The notes: a model not told the origin generated them from the sequence alone. Counted from the first letter of the stretch, positions 1 to 8,752 are shown. The stretch is 64,000 nt of DNA from DATJGR01 sp963735085 (GCA_963735085.1 CAVTJP010000002.1:930001-994000), one strand, 5' to 3'. A program made the numbers and translations.

Positions 1-219
1 GAGATCACGCACAATTGCATCGCCGGGACGCAGTAATAGATGAAAGGTATTGGCGAGCACGATCTGCGCACCGAGATCATGCAGCTGCGCCGGCGTCATC
101 GCCTTCACGGTGCCATACGTGCCGACCGGCATGAACGCCGGTGTCACGAACGAACCATGCGCCGTCGAGACGCGTCCAGCGCGCGCGGCACCATCCCGTG
201 CCTGCAGCTCAAAGCGCAT
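1..219 (-). CDS. tgt: queuine tRNA-ribosyltransferase, N-terminal part (cut by window edge)
   Basis: This is the first ~73 codons of tRNA-guanine transglycosylase, which exchanges guanine-34 of GUN-anticodon tRNAs for a queuosine precursor. The reverse strand from the ATG at 217-219 reads MRFELQARDG and then TPAFMPVGTYGTVKAMTP and NTFHLLLRPGD, the conserved N-terminal blocks of bacterial Tgt. The start overlaps the end of queA by 11 bases, so the two are probably translationally coupled. The remainder lies outside the window. Confidence 0.93.
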   Translation of the reverse strand, partial: MRFELQARDGAARAGRVSTAHGSFVTPAFMPVGTYGTVKAMTPAQLHDLGAQIVLANTFHLLLRPGDAIVRDL

Positions 220-1252
220 GGTCGAGCCGCCGGGAAATGAACATGGCGTCCCCATAGCTGAAGAATCGATATTCGCGGCGAACCGCTTCGGCATATGCAT
301 CGAGCAGCAGGCGCCGCCCGGCAAACGCCGATACCAGCATCAGCAACGTGGACTCCGGCAGATGAAAGTTGGTCAGCAGCGCATCGACTACGTGAAACCG
401 GTAGCCCGGATAGATGAAGATATCGGTCTCGCCGTCGAACGGTTCGAGGCTGCCTGACCTCGCGGCGCTTTCCAGCGCGCGTACCACCGTCGTACCCACC
501 GCAACCACGCGGCCGCCGCGCGCTCTGCAGGCAGCGACCTGCGCCACCAACTGCGCGCCGACGCGCACGCGCTCGGTGTGCATCACGTGCGTCGCGATGT
601 CGTCCGCACGAACGGGTTGAAAAGTCCCGGCACCGACGTGCAGCGTGATCCGCGCGATACGCGTGCCGCGTGCCTCGCAACGCGCCAGCAGCGACTGATC
701 GAAATGCAGACCGGCCGTCGGCGCCGCGACGGACCCGCGATGTTCGGCGAACACGGTCTGATAGCGCGCCTCGTCTACATCGTCGGGAACGCGCGCGATG
801 TACGGCGGCAGTGGCACCTGGCCGCAGCGGTCGATGACATCGTCGACGCGCTGTTCGAATTCGAAGCGGTACAGGTCCGCGCAGCGATCGACCATCGTGG
901 CGCGCGCACCGTCCGGCGCTAGCGCGATCGTGCGGCCGGGCTTCAGCGGCTTGCTGACGCGCACCTGACAGAGCGCACGATGGTCGTCCTCGATCCGCTC
1001 GATCAGCAGTTCGGCAACTCCACCGGTATCTTTACGCCCATGCAGGCGCGCGCGGATGACGCGGGTGTCGTTCAGCACCAGCAGATCGTCGGGCGAGAGC
1101 AATTCGGCCAGCGTATCGAAACGGCTGTGCTCTATCGCATCGCGGTACGGATCGACCACCATCAGACGGCTGTCGGTGCGATTGACCAGCGGGCGTTGCG
1201 CGATCAGATGTTCGGGCAGCACGTAAGTGAAATCGCTGCGCGTCAGAGACAT
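209..1252 (-). CDS. queA: S-adenosylmethionine:tRNA ribosyltransferase-isomerase
   Basis: QueA transfers and isomerises the ribosyl group of SAM onto preQ1-modified tRNA, giving epoxyqueuosine in the cytoplasm. The 347-residue product has the family's usual length. It carries the N-terminal FTYVLPEHLIAQRP block, LVLNDTRVIRARL, the GSVAAPTAGLHFD motif and the C-terminal NFHLPESTLLMLVSAFAG block. It is followed on the same strand by tgt with an 11-base overlap, the usual queA-tgt order. Identification is secure. Confidence 0.97.
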   Translation of the reverse strand: MSLTRSDFTYVLPEHLIAQRPLVNRTDSRLMVVDPYRDAIEHSRFDTLAELLSPDDLLVLNDTRVIRARLHGRKDTGGVAELLIERIEDDHRALCQVRVSKPLKPGRTIALAPDGARATMVDRCADLYRFEFEQRVDDVIDRCGQVPLPPYIARVPDDVDEARYQTVFAEHRGSVAAPTAGLHFDQSLLARCEARGTRIARITLHVGAGTFQPVRADDIATHVMHTERVRVGAQLVAQVAACRARGGRVVAVGTTVVRALESAARSGSLEPFDGETDIFIYPGYRFHVVDALLTNFHLPESTLLMLVSAFAGRRLLLDAYAEAVRREYRFFSYGDAMFISRRLDHAL

Positions 1253-1370
1253 TGGCTTGACCGACCAATGAAGAGCCGGCGAGTTTACGTGACGTCAGGT
1301 GTTCGGGGTAGATTCGGCGGCCGATCGATTGACCATGACCGAGGCGTTGGCTAACCTCCCCGCCCTCGCC

Positions 1371-1457
1371 GCCCGGGTGGCGAAACTGGTAGACGCGCCA
1401 GACTCAAAATCTGGTTGGGGAAACTCAGTGTCGGTTCGATTCCGACCCCGGGCACCA
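1371..1457 (+). tRNA. tRNA-Leu, anticodon CAA
   Basis: The acceptor stem pairs GCCCGGG (1371-1377) with CCCGGGC (1447-1453), followed by A and an encoded CCA (1455-1457). The anticodon loop CTCAAAA (1403-1409) places CAA at 1405-1407, reading UUG. A T-loop GGTTCGATTCC and a long class II variable arm, typical of tRNA-Leu, are present. The 87-base length including CCA fits. Confidence 0.97.
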
Positions 1458-1472
1458 GATAATTACAAGACC

Positions 1473-1519
1473 CACCCCGACACCTCTACCGGTTCATCCA
1501 TCGAGCCGTGTCGGGGGTG
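1473..1519. terminator. inverted repeat after tRNA-Leu, possible terminator
   Basis: CACCCCGACAC (1473-1483) pairs with GTGTCGGGGGTG (1508-1519), leaving one extra G in the second arm and a loop of about 24 bases. It starts 16 bases after the tRNA CCA. There is no following T-run, so it could be a processing structure rather than an intrinsic terminator. Confidence 0.35.
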
Positions 1520-1726
1520 ATACCGGCATGCATCATTGAAACGCCGGATCACAACCGTAGTGTGCGAAGAACCGGACGCGACGCGATCGACACGCTGTCC
1601 GATAGCGTGTTCACAGCTCGTTGATCGTCACATTTCGTAACAAAAAATAGTCGCCGATCCGCAACCGATTTCGGTCGGTGCCTGCCTCTACCGTAGTTCC
1701 TGCAAACGCAGCCACGGCGGAGCCGT

Positions 1727-2350
1727 ATGCCGATCGATGCCTACTCGATTCTCGGACGCAGCAAAACGCTGGAGTTGAAGATCGCAACCGGCGATGCCGC
1801 ACGCGGGCAGGTGCTCGAATTCATTCGTGGGCGCTTTCTGGCTTGCTTCGAAGCCGAAGTCGACGACGACTCCCCGACTCTGGTCGGCGTGTTCGACTCT
1901 GCCAGGAGTCTGATCGCGGCGTTTGGTTTGCGCGACGCGTCGAGCGGTTTCTTTTGCGAGCGCTATCTGGACGAACCGCTCGAAGATGCATTGACCCGCG
2001 CGTGCCGTCGACCGATCGATCGACACCAAGCTATCGAAGTGACGCACTTGTGCGGGACCTGTGTCGGATTGTTGGGACACCTGCTGCCGTTGTTGCCGGA
2101 CGCTTTGATGGCGAGCGGTTTCCGCATGCTGGCGTGCACTGCAACCGATCGGCTCGCCCGCTTCTTCGAACGCAGGGGGTTGCACCCCATCACACTCGCT
2201 ACCGCACGGGCCGACGTACTGTCCGCCGAACAGCAAACGCGCTGGGGCCGCTACTACGACACAAGTCCTCGCGTACTCGCCGGAGATCTGGCGACGGCGC
2301 GTGATCTGGTCAGGCCCACCCGGATCTCACCCGCATGCAAGGAAGCCTGA
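1727..2350 (+). CDS. thermostable hemolysin-family (GNAT-like) protein
   Basis: The 207-residue product resembles the 'thermostable hemolysin' family (T_hemolysin). Its members are thought to have an acyltransferase-like (GNAT/autoinducer-synthase) fold, and the hemolysin name is historical. Visible features are LVGVFDSARSLIAAFGLRDA, the FFCERYLDEPLE block, EVTHLCGTCVG and a C-terminal RLARFFERRGL segment. There is no signal peptide. It opens a five-gene operon and its stop is 4 bases before the ligase start. With a ligase, a diiron enzyme and a reductase downstream, an N- or O-acyltransferase role in making a small molecule is more likely than lysis. That role is inference. Confidence 0.75.
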   Translation: MPIDAYSILGRSKTLELKIATGDAARGQVLEFIRGRFLACFEAEVDDDSPTLVGVFDSARSLIAAFGLRDASSGFFCERYLDEPLEDALTRACRRPIDRHQAIEVTHLCGTCVGLLGHLLPLLPDALMASGFRMLACTATDRLARFFERRGLHPITLATARADVLSAEQQTRWGRYYDTSPRVLAGDLATARDLVRPTRISPACKEA

Positions 2351-2354
2351 AGCG

Positions 2355-3839
2355 ATGCACCGCGAAGTTTTCTTCAACGCGCTTTCGCGTCACGCTGCGT
2401 GCCCGGCGCTGAACGACGGCGTCCAACAATGGACCTACTCCGATCTCGAGCATCAGGTCCAACTGTGGATCGACCGCCTGCAGCAGTTCGGTGCAGACCG
2501 TGTGGCCTATCGCCTACCGAACGGCTGCGACTGGATTGCGCTCGACCTCGCGCTGCTAAAGACCGGTCGCGTCGCGGTGCCGATTCCCGATTTCTTCTCG
2601 TTGCGACAAGAACGACACGTTCTTGCGTGCAGCGGCGCAGATACCTATGTCGTCGAATCGCATCACGACGCGCAGGGCTTCGCACCGGTGATGACCCAGC
2701 CGGAGTTTCGCATCCTGCGGGCCGCCGCGTATCGCCCTCAGCCGGTGCATCCGAACACGGCGAAAATCACGTTTACGTCGGGGACAACCGGGGAACCCAA
2801 GGGGGTGTGCCTGTCGGCGACTCACATGCTCGCAACGGCCGCGTCAATCGAACGCTCGCTCGGCGCGGTGGCCGGTTGGCGCCACCTGTGCGCGTTGCCG
2901 TTATCGCTGCTGCTCGAAAATGTCGCCGGCGTCTATGCAAATCTCTTCAGCGCGCACGAAATCTGCGTGCCGCCCCTCAACGAGATCGGTTTTACCGGCT
3001 CGAGCAGTCTCGACGTTGCGCGTTTCATATCGGCGCAGCATCGTTTTCGTCCACAAAGCGTCATCCTCGTCCCTCAGCTGATGCTTGCGTTGACCACCGC
3101 TGCGGAGTTCGGCGTCGCGTTGCCGGATGCGTATCGTTTCGTGGCTGTTGGCGGAGCCACGGTGCCGGTATCGCTGACGACTCGCGCACGGCGCATCGGC
3201 CTGCCCGCATTCGAAGGCTACGGACTCACCGAATGTGGATCGGTCGTCGCATTGAACCTGCCGAACGCCAACAGGCCCGGTACGGTCGGACGACCGCTCG
3301 ACAATGCCGCAATCGACATCGTCGACGGAGACATTCACGTCGCTGGATCAACGATGCTCGGTTACCTCGGCGAACCCTCCGCGGGACCGAACCGGTTCGC
3401 GACCGGTGACGTCGGCGCGTTCGACGCCGACGGTTATCTGAGAGTGCTCGGACGTCGCAGGAACAACTTCATCACGTCGTTTGGTCGCAACGTGAACCCC
3501 GAATGGATCGAAGGCGAACTGCACGCCGAGTTTGCGATTGCGTGCGCCGCCGTGTTCGGTGAATCGCTTCCGCGCGTCATCGCTCTCATCGTTGCGCGCG
3601 GGGCATCCGATCACGCTGCCGTTCAGGCCGCGGTCGACGCCGCAAATGCCCGACTGCCCGACTATGGGCGCGTCGCCGCATGGCGCGCGATACCGATGGC
3701 GGAATTCGCCGCCGCGGGATGCCTGACCGAAAACGGCCGGCCGCGACGCGACGCCATCGCGAACCGCTACGGCGATGTCCTGGACGACATGTCTTCGCAA
3801 CTCGAGGAGCAGTTCGATGCGACCGTACGACAGGCTTAA
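2355..3839 (+). CDS. AMP-dependent acyl synthetase/ligase (ANL superfamily)
   Basis: This enzyme should activate a carboxylic acid as an acyl-adenylate. The ATG at 2355 is preferred over an in-frame start 54 bases upstream, because it follows the previous stop by 4 bases and begins with the typical HREVFFNALSRHAACPAL. The 494-residue protein has the P-loop TFTSGTTGEPKG (around residue 138), the YGLTECGS motif (around 287), and the TGDVG plus GRRRNNFITSFGRNVNPEWIE hinge region (from around 349). It has no carrier-protein domain and none is encoded nearby. The C-terminal motif reads LTENGRPRRDAI, so the usual A10 lysine position is arginine. The substrate is unknown. It overlaps the next gene by 23 bases. 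Confidence 0.85.
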   Translation: MHREVFFNALSRHAACPALNDGVQQWTYSDLEHQVQLWIDRLQQFGADRVAYRLPNGCDWIALDLALLKTGRVAVPIPDFFSLRQERHVLACSGADTYVVESHHDAQGFAPVMTQPEFRILRAAAYRPQPVHPNTAKITFTSGTTGEPKGVCLSATHMLATAASIERSLGAVAGWRHLCALPLSLLLENVAGVYANLFSAHEICVPPLNEIGFTGSSSLDVARFISAQHRFRPQSVILVPQLMLALTTAAEFGVALPDAYRFVAVGGATVPVSLTTRARRIGLPAFEGYGLTECGSVVALNLPNANRPGTVGRPLDNAAIDIVDGDIHVAGSTMLGYLGEPSAGPNRFATGDVGAFDADGYLRVLGRRRNNFITSFGRNVNPEWIEGELHAEFAIACAAVFGESLPRVIALIVARGASDHAAVQAAVDAANARLPDYGRVAAWRAIPMAEFAAAGCLTENGRPRRDAIANRYGDVLDDMSSQLEEQFDATVRQA

Positions 3840-4485
3840 ATTCGAAACGCGTTCTGCCCAACGATACTTGTACGCCGCACCGATCCTGGAGGACGTTGCG
3901 CTCGGCCGATTCGACGTCGATACTTACACTCGATTTCTGACCAACGCCTATCACCACGTACGGCACACGGTTCCGCTGATGATGGCCTGCGGCGCCCGTT
4001 TGCCAGAACGGTTGAGCTGGATGCGCGGGCACCTGAAGGAATACATCAACGAAGAATACGGCCACGAAAACTGGATTCTGGACGACCTCGACGCGTGCGG
4101 TGTCGATGCGGCAACGATTCGGGTAAGCACGCCTGAAATCAGCGTCGAACTGCTGATCAGCTACGTCTACGACTACGTCAACCGCCGCAATCCGGTCGGT
4201 CTGCTCGGTATGGTTCATGTACTCGAAGGCACCAGCACGCGCCTCGCGACCGAGATCGCGCGGCTTGTTCAGGCCAAATTGAACCTGCCCGACCAGGCGT
4301 TTCGATACCTGCGCAGTCATGGCGACCTCGACCGCGAGCACGTGGCTTTTTTTGAAACGTTGGTAAACGAGCTGACTGAGCTGCAGGACGTCGACGCGAT
4401 GATCCACGTCGCCGATCGCGTCTATCGCCTCTACGGCGACGTCATACGCGCGGCCCGCGCGGAGGCATCGTGCAATGCAGATTGA
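3817..4485 (+). CDS. haem-oxygenase-like diiron oxidase (HDO) family protein
   Basis: The start at 3817 has a GAGGAG ribosome-binding site at 3804-3809 inside the upstream ligase gene. The 222-residue all-helical protein belongs to the iron-containing redox enzyme/TenA-like superfamily, often mis-annotated as a TenA regulator. Likely metal ligands are E79/E80 and H83 (EEYGHENW), E137 (HVLEGTS) and an H-x3-D-x2-H set at H168, D172 and H175 (SHGDLDREH). That set matches the signature of diiron oxidases such as CADD and SznF. Family members carry out N-oxygenations, C-C cleavages and desaturations on amino acids or fatty acids. The substrate here is unknown, probably a product of the neighbouring ligase. 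It overlaps the SDR gene by 11 bases. Confidence 0.8.
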   Translation: MRPYDRLKFETRSAQRYLYAAPILEDVALGRFDVDTYTRFLTNAYHHVRHTVPLMMACGARLPERLSWMRGHLKEYINEEYGHENWILDDLDACGVDAATIRVSTPEISVELLISYVYDYVNRRNPVGLLGMVHVLEGTSTRLATEIARLVQAKLNLPDQAFRYLRSHGDLDREHVAFFETLVNELTELQDVDAMIHVADRVYRLYGDVIRAARAEASCNAD

Positions 4486-5287
4486 TGGCGTCGTTTGCGT
4501 GCTGACCGGAGCCACCGGCGGCATCGGTCGGCCGTTAGCGCATAGTCTCGCCGGTGTTGGCGCCCGCTTGATCCTGTCGGCGCGCGACGCGGATCGCCTC
4601 ACTGGACTCGCTGCCGAGTTGCCCGCTGCCAGCGTGGTTGAGACGTGCGCCGGCGACCTCGTTTGCCGCGACGTACAACAGGAACTCGCTCATCGTGCGC
4701 GCGGCAGCGGTGCGCGTATTCTGATCAATCTGTGCGGCGCCAATGAGTTCGGCCTCTTCGCGGCGCAAGCGCCGGAATACGTGCAGGCGCTCGTCACCAC
4801 CAATCTCATCGCGCCGATTCAGTTGACACAGCTACTGCTGCCGCATCTACAGAGCCGCAGCGAAGCGATGATCGTGAACGTCGGCTCGACCTTCGGCGCA
4901 ATCGGATTCCCGGGCTACTCATTGTACTGCGCGAGCAAATTCGGCCTGCGCGGATTCAGTGAGGCGCTCGCGCGCGAGTTGTCGGATAGCGTCGTGCGGG
5001 TCATCTACGTTGCTCCGCGGGCCACCCGCACCGGCATGAATTCGTTTGCGGTCTCCGCCATGAACGTCGCGCTGGGCAATGCCGTCGACCCGCCCGAACG
5101 GGTCGCCGCTCGAATCGTCGTGTCGATGCGAAAAGAGCAACGCAGGACCGGTATCGGATGGCCCGAACGTGGCTTCGCTCGCCTCAATCAAATCGTCCCG
5201 TCACTGGTCGACCGAGCGATCGCCCGTCAGCTGCGCACCATCAAGTCATATGCCTCGAGCCCTGACCGAGAGGAGTGCAAACCGTGA
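4475..5287 (+). CDS. short-chain dehydrogenase/reductase (SDR)
   Basis: This 270-residue classical SDR has the N-terminal nucleotide-binding motif TGATGGIGRP (residues ~12-21), an NLCGAN segment in place of the usual NNAG, the serine in VNVGSTFG and the catalytic YCASK. The basic and small residues after the second strand (SARDADRL) favour NADP(H), which is inference. It is the fourth gene of the operon, overlapping the diiron enzyme by 11 bases and the next gene by 4 (GTGA). It would reduce or oxidise a pathway intermediate. The substrate cannot be told from sequence. Confidence 0.85.
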   Translation: MQIDGVVCVLTGATGGIGRPLAHSLAGVGARLILSARDADRLTGLAAELPAASVVETCAGDLVCRDVQQELAHRARGSGARILINLCGANEFGLFAAQAPEYVQALVTTNLIAPIQLTQLLLPHLQSRSEAMIVNVGSTFGAIGFPGYSLYCASKFGLRGFSEALARELSDSVVRVIYVAPRATRTGMNSFAVSAMNVALGNAVDPPERVAARIVVSMRKEQRRTGIGWPERGFARLNQIVPSLVDRAIARQLRTIKSYASSPDREECKP

Positions 5288-5928
5288 AATTAGCAAACGC
5301 CGCGCTGTTGTGTCTTTCGATGTTCGCCTCACTGCCCGCGTTGGCCGACGTCGCCTCGCTCGCGCGGTCTTGGGACGAAATCACGTACCAAGGCGATCCG
5401 AAAACCCGCGAGCAAGCATTGAACACCCTGACGGAACGCGCGCATGCGGAACTCATCGCAGCGCCCAACGACCCTGCGCTGCTCATCTGGTACGGCATCA
5501 TCGTCAGCTCGTATGCTGGCGAAAAAGGCGGGCTCGGCGCGTTGAGCCTGTGCAAGGAGGCGCGCTCGTCACTCGAACTCGCGATCCATCGCGATCCTAA
5601 TGCACTGAACGGCTCGGCTTTCACGAGTCTCGGCACGCTGTACTACAAAGTACCGGGCTGGCCGATCGGCTTCGGCAGCGACAAGAAGGCACGTGAATAT
5701 CTTTCGAAGGCGATCGAGCTGAATCCCACCGGCATCGACCCGAACTACTTCATGGGCGACTTCCTGTTCACGCAAGGCGAATACGGGCACGCAAAGACCT
5801 ATCTGACGACCGCGCTCAATGCACCCGATCGACCGGGGCGATCAATCGGCGACGCAGGACGGCGCGACGAGATCCGTGCGCTGCTTGCGAAAGTGGACCA
5901 GAAGCTCGGCGATGGCGGCCCTCGTTGA
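5284..5928 (+). CDS. secreted TPR-repeat protein
   Basis: The GTG at 5284 is preferred over the upstream GTG at 5275. It has GAGAGGAG eight bases upstream and overlaps the SDR stop as GTGA. The protein begins with a cleavable signal peptide (KLANAALLCLSMFASLPALA, then DVASLARSW), so it should be periplasmic. The rest is helical, with TPR-like repeats such as ARSSLELAIHRDPNA, AREYLSKAIELNPTG and AKTYLTTALNAPD. It lies last in the five-gene operon. It may be a scaffold or binding partner for the pathway product. It has no visible catalytic residues. Confidence 0.75.
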   Translation: MKLANAALLCLSMFASLPALADVASLARSWDEITYQGDPKTREQALNTLTERAHAELIAAPNDPALLIWYGIIVSSYAGEKGGLGALSLCKEARSSLELAIHRDPNALNGSAFTSLGTLYYKVPGWPIGFGSDKKAREYLSKAIELNPTGIDPNYFMGDFLFTQGEYGHAKTYLTTALNAPDRPGRSIGDAGRRDEIRALLAKVDQKLGDGGPR

Positions 5929-6022
5929 CGCCCTCGACGCGGCGCCGACATTCAGCGCAGACCATCGCGACACAGTGGGCCCTTTGGGCCTTCCCAGCTA
6001 AACGAACAACGGCGCAATCGTG

Positions 6023-7588
6023 CTACTCCGAGGGGTGCAGATCCTCCGGCCTCGGCTGAAGCCCGCCCGGAAGCTGTGGCCGGCGCATCAACCAGACCAG
6101 AAACACTGCCGGAATCGACGTGTAGAACAAGAACAAAAAGTCGTTTGAATAGGCGATCTGCAGCGCCTCGCGCGAAATCATGCTGTCGAGCGACATGAGA
6201 CCGAACGGCATGTGAGGGTTCCACATCATCGACTGCGCGTTCACATCCAGCGCACGGTTGAATGGGTTGATACTCGCGGCCACTTGCGCATGCACGATCT
6301 GCGTACTGCGCGTCAGCACCGCGGTCGTCAGCGAGACGCTGATCGCCGCGCCGATGTTGCGCAGCAGATTCATGATTGCGGATGCGTCGGTGCGAATTTC
6401 TGCCGGAATCGTCGCAAACGCGACCAGATTCATCGGTATGAAAATGAAACCCATCCCGAAACCCTGAATGAAACCGACCCATCCCATCGTCGAACCGGTC
6501 ACTGCAGGCGTCCAGCGCGACATTTCATAGGTCGTCAGCAACAGCACCGTCGCACCCAACGTAATCAGCTTGCGAGAGTCGAAACGCATCGCGATGCGCC
6601 CGACCATCGACATCGCCAACATGGTACCTATGCCGCGCGGTACCATCAGCAAGCCGGCATCGGTTACAGAGTAACCGCCCAACGTCTGTAGATAAGGCGC
6701 GAGCAGTGCCGAGCTCGACACCAGCAGCCCACCGGTCACGAACATCAGCAGTGTTGCAGACGAGAAGTTGCGATCCTTGAATATTTCCAGACGGATGAAC
6801 GGCTTCTGCGTCGTCGCCATATGCACCACGAACAAGTACAGACCAAGCAATGCAACAATGCCTTCGGCAACGATTTCCGACGAGTTGAACCAATCCTGGT
6901 CCGTGCCACGATCGAGCATCAACTGCAGCGCACCCAGCCCCAGCGCGAACAGACTGAAGCCGAGCCAGTCGAACGTCAGCGACCGATCGCGCTGCGGGTC
7001 TTTGTAGCACAGCGTCAGGCCGAACACGGCTGCGATGCCGACGGGCACGTTGATGTAGAAAACCCAGCGCCAACTGAACGCGTCGGTCAGGTAACCGCCG
7101 AGCGTTGGCCCCAGGATCGGCCCCAGCATCACGCCCATGCCCCAGATTCCCATCACGGACCCACGCTTCTCCGGGGGAAACATGTCCATCATGATCGTCT
7201 GCGACAACGGCCCCAACGCCGCACCGAAGGCGCCCTGCAGCAACCGGAAGACGATGATCTGATCGAGGTTCTGGGCCATCCCGCATAGCGCCGACGTAAT
7301 CGTAAAGCCGCCCACGGCCAAGATGATGAAGTGGCGTTTCCCGAAGCGCGTGGCAATCCAGCCTACCGGCGCTGTCATGATCGCCGATGCGATGATGTAC
7401 GACGTCAGAACCCAGGTGATCTGATCGCGCGCCGCCGACAGGCTGCCCTGCATGTGCGGCAACGCGACGTTCGCAATCGTCTGATCGAGCGTCTGCATGA
7501 ACATCGCCGCCATCGCGCACGCCACTGCGAGGTTGCGCGCGGTTGTCGAGGAGTTCAGCGGCCCTTGCGCCGAAAACGTCGCGTCCAT
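6023..7588 (-). CDS. emrB: DHA2-family multidrug efflux MFS transporter (EmrB-like)
   Basis: The 521-residue inner-membrane protein has about 14 hydrophobic segments. It carries the DHA2 features LDQTIANVALPHMQG near the N-terminus, GWIATRFGKR between helices 2 and 3, and the GPILGPTLGGYLTD motif C. It is the last gene of a marR-emrA-emrB operon, 6 bases after emrA. EmrB-type pumps use the proton gradient and work with an EmrA adaptor and an outer-membrane channel to expel hydrophobic drugs. No TolC homologue is adjacent. Symbol by family resemblance; actual substrates unknown. Confidence 0.88.
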   Translation of the reverse strand: MDATFSAQGPLNSSTTARNLAVACAMAAMFMQTLDQTIANVALPHMQGSLSAARDQITWVLTSYIIASAIMTAPVGWIATRFGKRHFIILAVGGFTITSALCGMAQNLDQIIVFRLLQGAFGAALGPLSQTIMMDMFPPEKRGSVMGIWGMGVMLGPILGPTLGGYLTDAFSWRWVFYINVPVGIAAVFGLTLCYKDPQRDRSLTFDWLGFSLFALGLGALQLMLDRGTDQDWFNSSEIVAEGIVALLGLYLFVVHMATTQKPFIRLEIFKDRNFSSATLLMFVTGGLLVSSSALLAPYLQTLGGYSVTDAGLLMVPRGIGTMLAMSMVGRIAMRFDSRKLITLGATVLLLTTYEMSRWTPAVTGSTMGWVGFIQGFGMGFIFIPMNLVAFATIPAEIRTDASAIMNLLRNIGAAISVSLTTAVLTRSTQIVHAQVAASINPFNRALDVNAQSMMWNPHMPFGLMSLDSMISREALQIAYSNDFLFLFYTSIPAVFLVWLMRRPQLPGGLQPRPEDLHPSE

Positions 7589-7594
7589 CGAAGC

Positions 7595-8752
7595 TTAGCC
7601 GGCGATCTCTTGCCAGCGCCGATGGCCGGTATCAATCGAAATCTCGGCGCTCATGCCGGTGCTCAGCCGAACGTTGCAGCCGCTCTTTTCGAGGTTGATC
7701 CTGACCGGGATGCGCTGAACCACCTTGACCCAGTTGCCGGAAATGTTCTGCGCGGGTAGCGGTGAAAAGGCCGAGCCGCTCGCAGGCGAAATCGAGGCGA
7801 CCGACCCGTGCCACGTGCAGTCGGGATAGGTGTCGATGTTCACTTCCACCGCTTGACCGGTTTGCACGCGCGTGAGGTCGGTTTCCTTCATATGCGCTTC
7901 AACCCACACATCGCGATCGGAGACGAGCCCCACTGCACTCGTGGTGCTGAAGGCAGACATTGCCGAGATGATCAGCGTGCCAGGCTGTAGCGAACTGACC
8001 GCCGTCACGATCCCGGCGAACGGCGCCCGTACGACGGTGTGGTCGAGTTGGCGCTGCGCTTCGGCCACCACGGCACGCGCTTTCATTACATCCGGAAAGC
8101 TGTCGACGGGCAGATCTTGATTGCCGTTGAGTCGCGCCAGCGTCGCGGCGGCAGCTTGCTTCAGCGAGTTCACGGTCGCCAATGCCGACAGATATGTCGC
8201 CTGTTGCTGATCCCACTGCGTGCGCGCGATCGAGCCCTGCTTCACCAGCGCTGCGTACCGATCGAGGGTAGTTTTCGCCACGTCCACCATCGCCTGTTGT
8301 GCGCTCACCTGCTGGATCGCCCCGCGATAATCCGCCTTCAGCGAGCCGACCGTCATTTCGGCCTGCTGCAACGTGGCTTTGGCATTGGCGAGTGCGATTT
8401 CGAACGGTTCCGCGTCGAGCCGGAAGAGCACGTCACCCGCGGCGACGCGCTGACCTTCGTGCACATCGATCGATTTGACCATGCCCGAGACGTCGGTCGT
8501 CACATTCAACTGCGCCGCTTTGACGTACGCATCGTCGGTGCCGACGAAGCGGCCGCCCTCCAGATAGGCCAAGGTTGTTGCACCCAGCACGATCGCGACG
8601 CCGCCCAGCATTAACACGCGTCGCAGCATGCGCTTGTTGCGGCGCGGTGCAGCGTATGCGGCCGATCCGGGCGCCTCTCGCTCGGCAGACGGGTGAATCG
8701 GCACCGGATCAGGCGGCTGGCTCGGTGTTACTGGGTGGTTCTGTACTGGCAT
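7595..8752 (-). CDS. emrA: HlyD/EmrA-type membrane fusion protein
   Basis: This is the periplasmic adaptor of the efflux pump, 385 residues. After a proline-rich cytoplasmic tail it has one N-terminal membrane anchor (VLMLGGVAIVLGATTLAYLEG), then the paired lipoyl half-motifs VSGMVKSIDVHEGQRVAAGD and VRAPFAGIVTAVSSLQPG around a long helical hairpin. A beta-barrel region containing HMKETDL and TGQAVEVNIDTYPDC follows. It is spaced 6 bases from marR upstream and emrB downstream, which indicates one transcript. Confidence 0.9.
   Translation of the reverse strand: MPVQNHPVTPSQPPDPVPIHPSAEREAPGSAAYAAPRRNKRMLRRVLMLGGVAIVLGATTLAYLEGGRFVGTDDAYVKAAQLNVTTDVSGMVKSIDVHEGQRVAAGDVLFRLDAEPFEIALANAKATLQQAEMTVGSLKADYRGAIQQVSAQQAMVDVAKTTLDRYAALVKQGSIARTQWDQQQATYLSALATVNSLKQAAAATLARLNGNQDLPVDSFPDVMKARAVVAEAQRQLDHTVVRAPFAGIVTAVSSLQPGTLIISAMSAFSTTSAVGLVSDRDVWVEAHMKETDLTRVQTGQAVEVNIDTYPDCTWHGSVASISPASGSAFSPLPAQNISGNWVKVVQRIPVRINLEKSGCNVRLSTGMSAEISIDTGHRRWQEIAG

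Noticed and set aside
1727..2350. True secreted hemolysin
   Set aside because: No signal peptide or membrane-active segment; the family name is historical and the neighbours are metabolic enzymes.
3817..4485. TenA-type thiaminase or transcriptional regulator
   Set aside because: The iron-ligand pattern H-x3-D-x2-H with paired glutamates, and the operon context, fit a diiron oxidase; there is no thiamin gene nearby.
5978..5990. GGCCC-TTT-GGGCC hairpin between the TPR gene and emrB as a terminator
   Set aside because: Only a 5-bp stem with no T-run; too weak to annotate.
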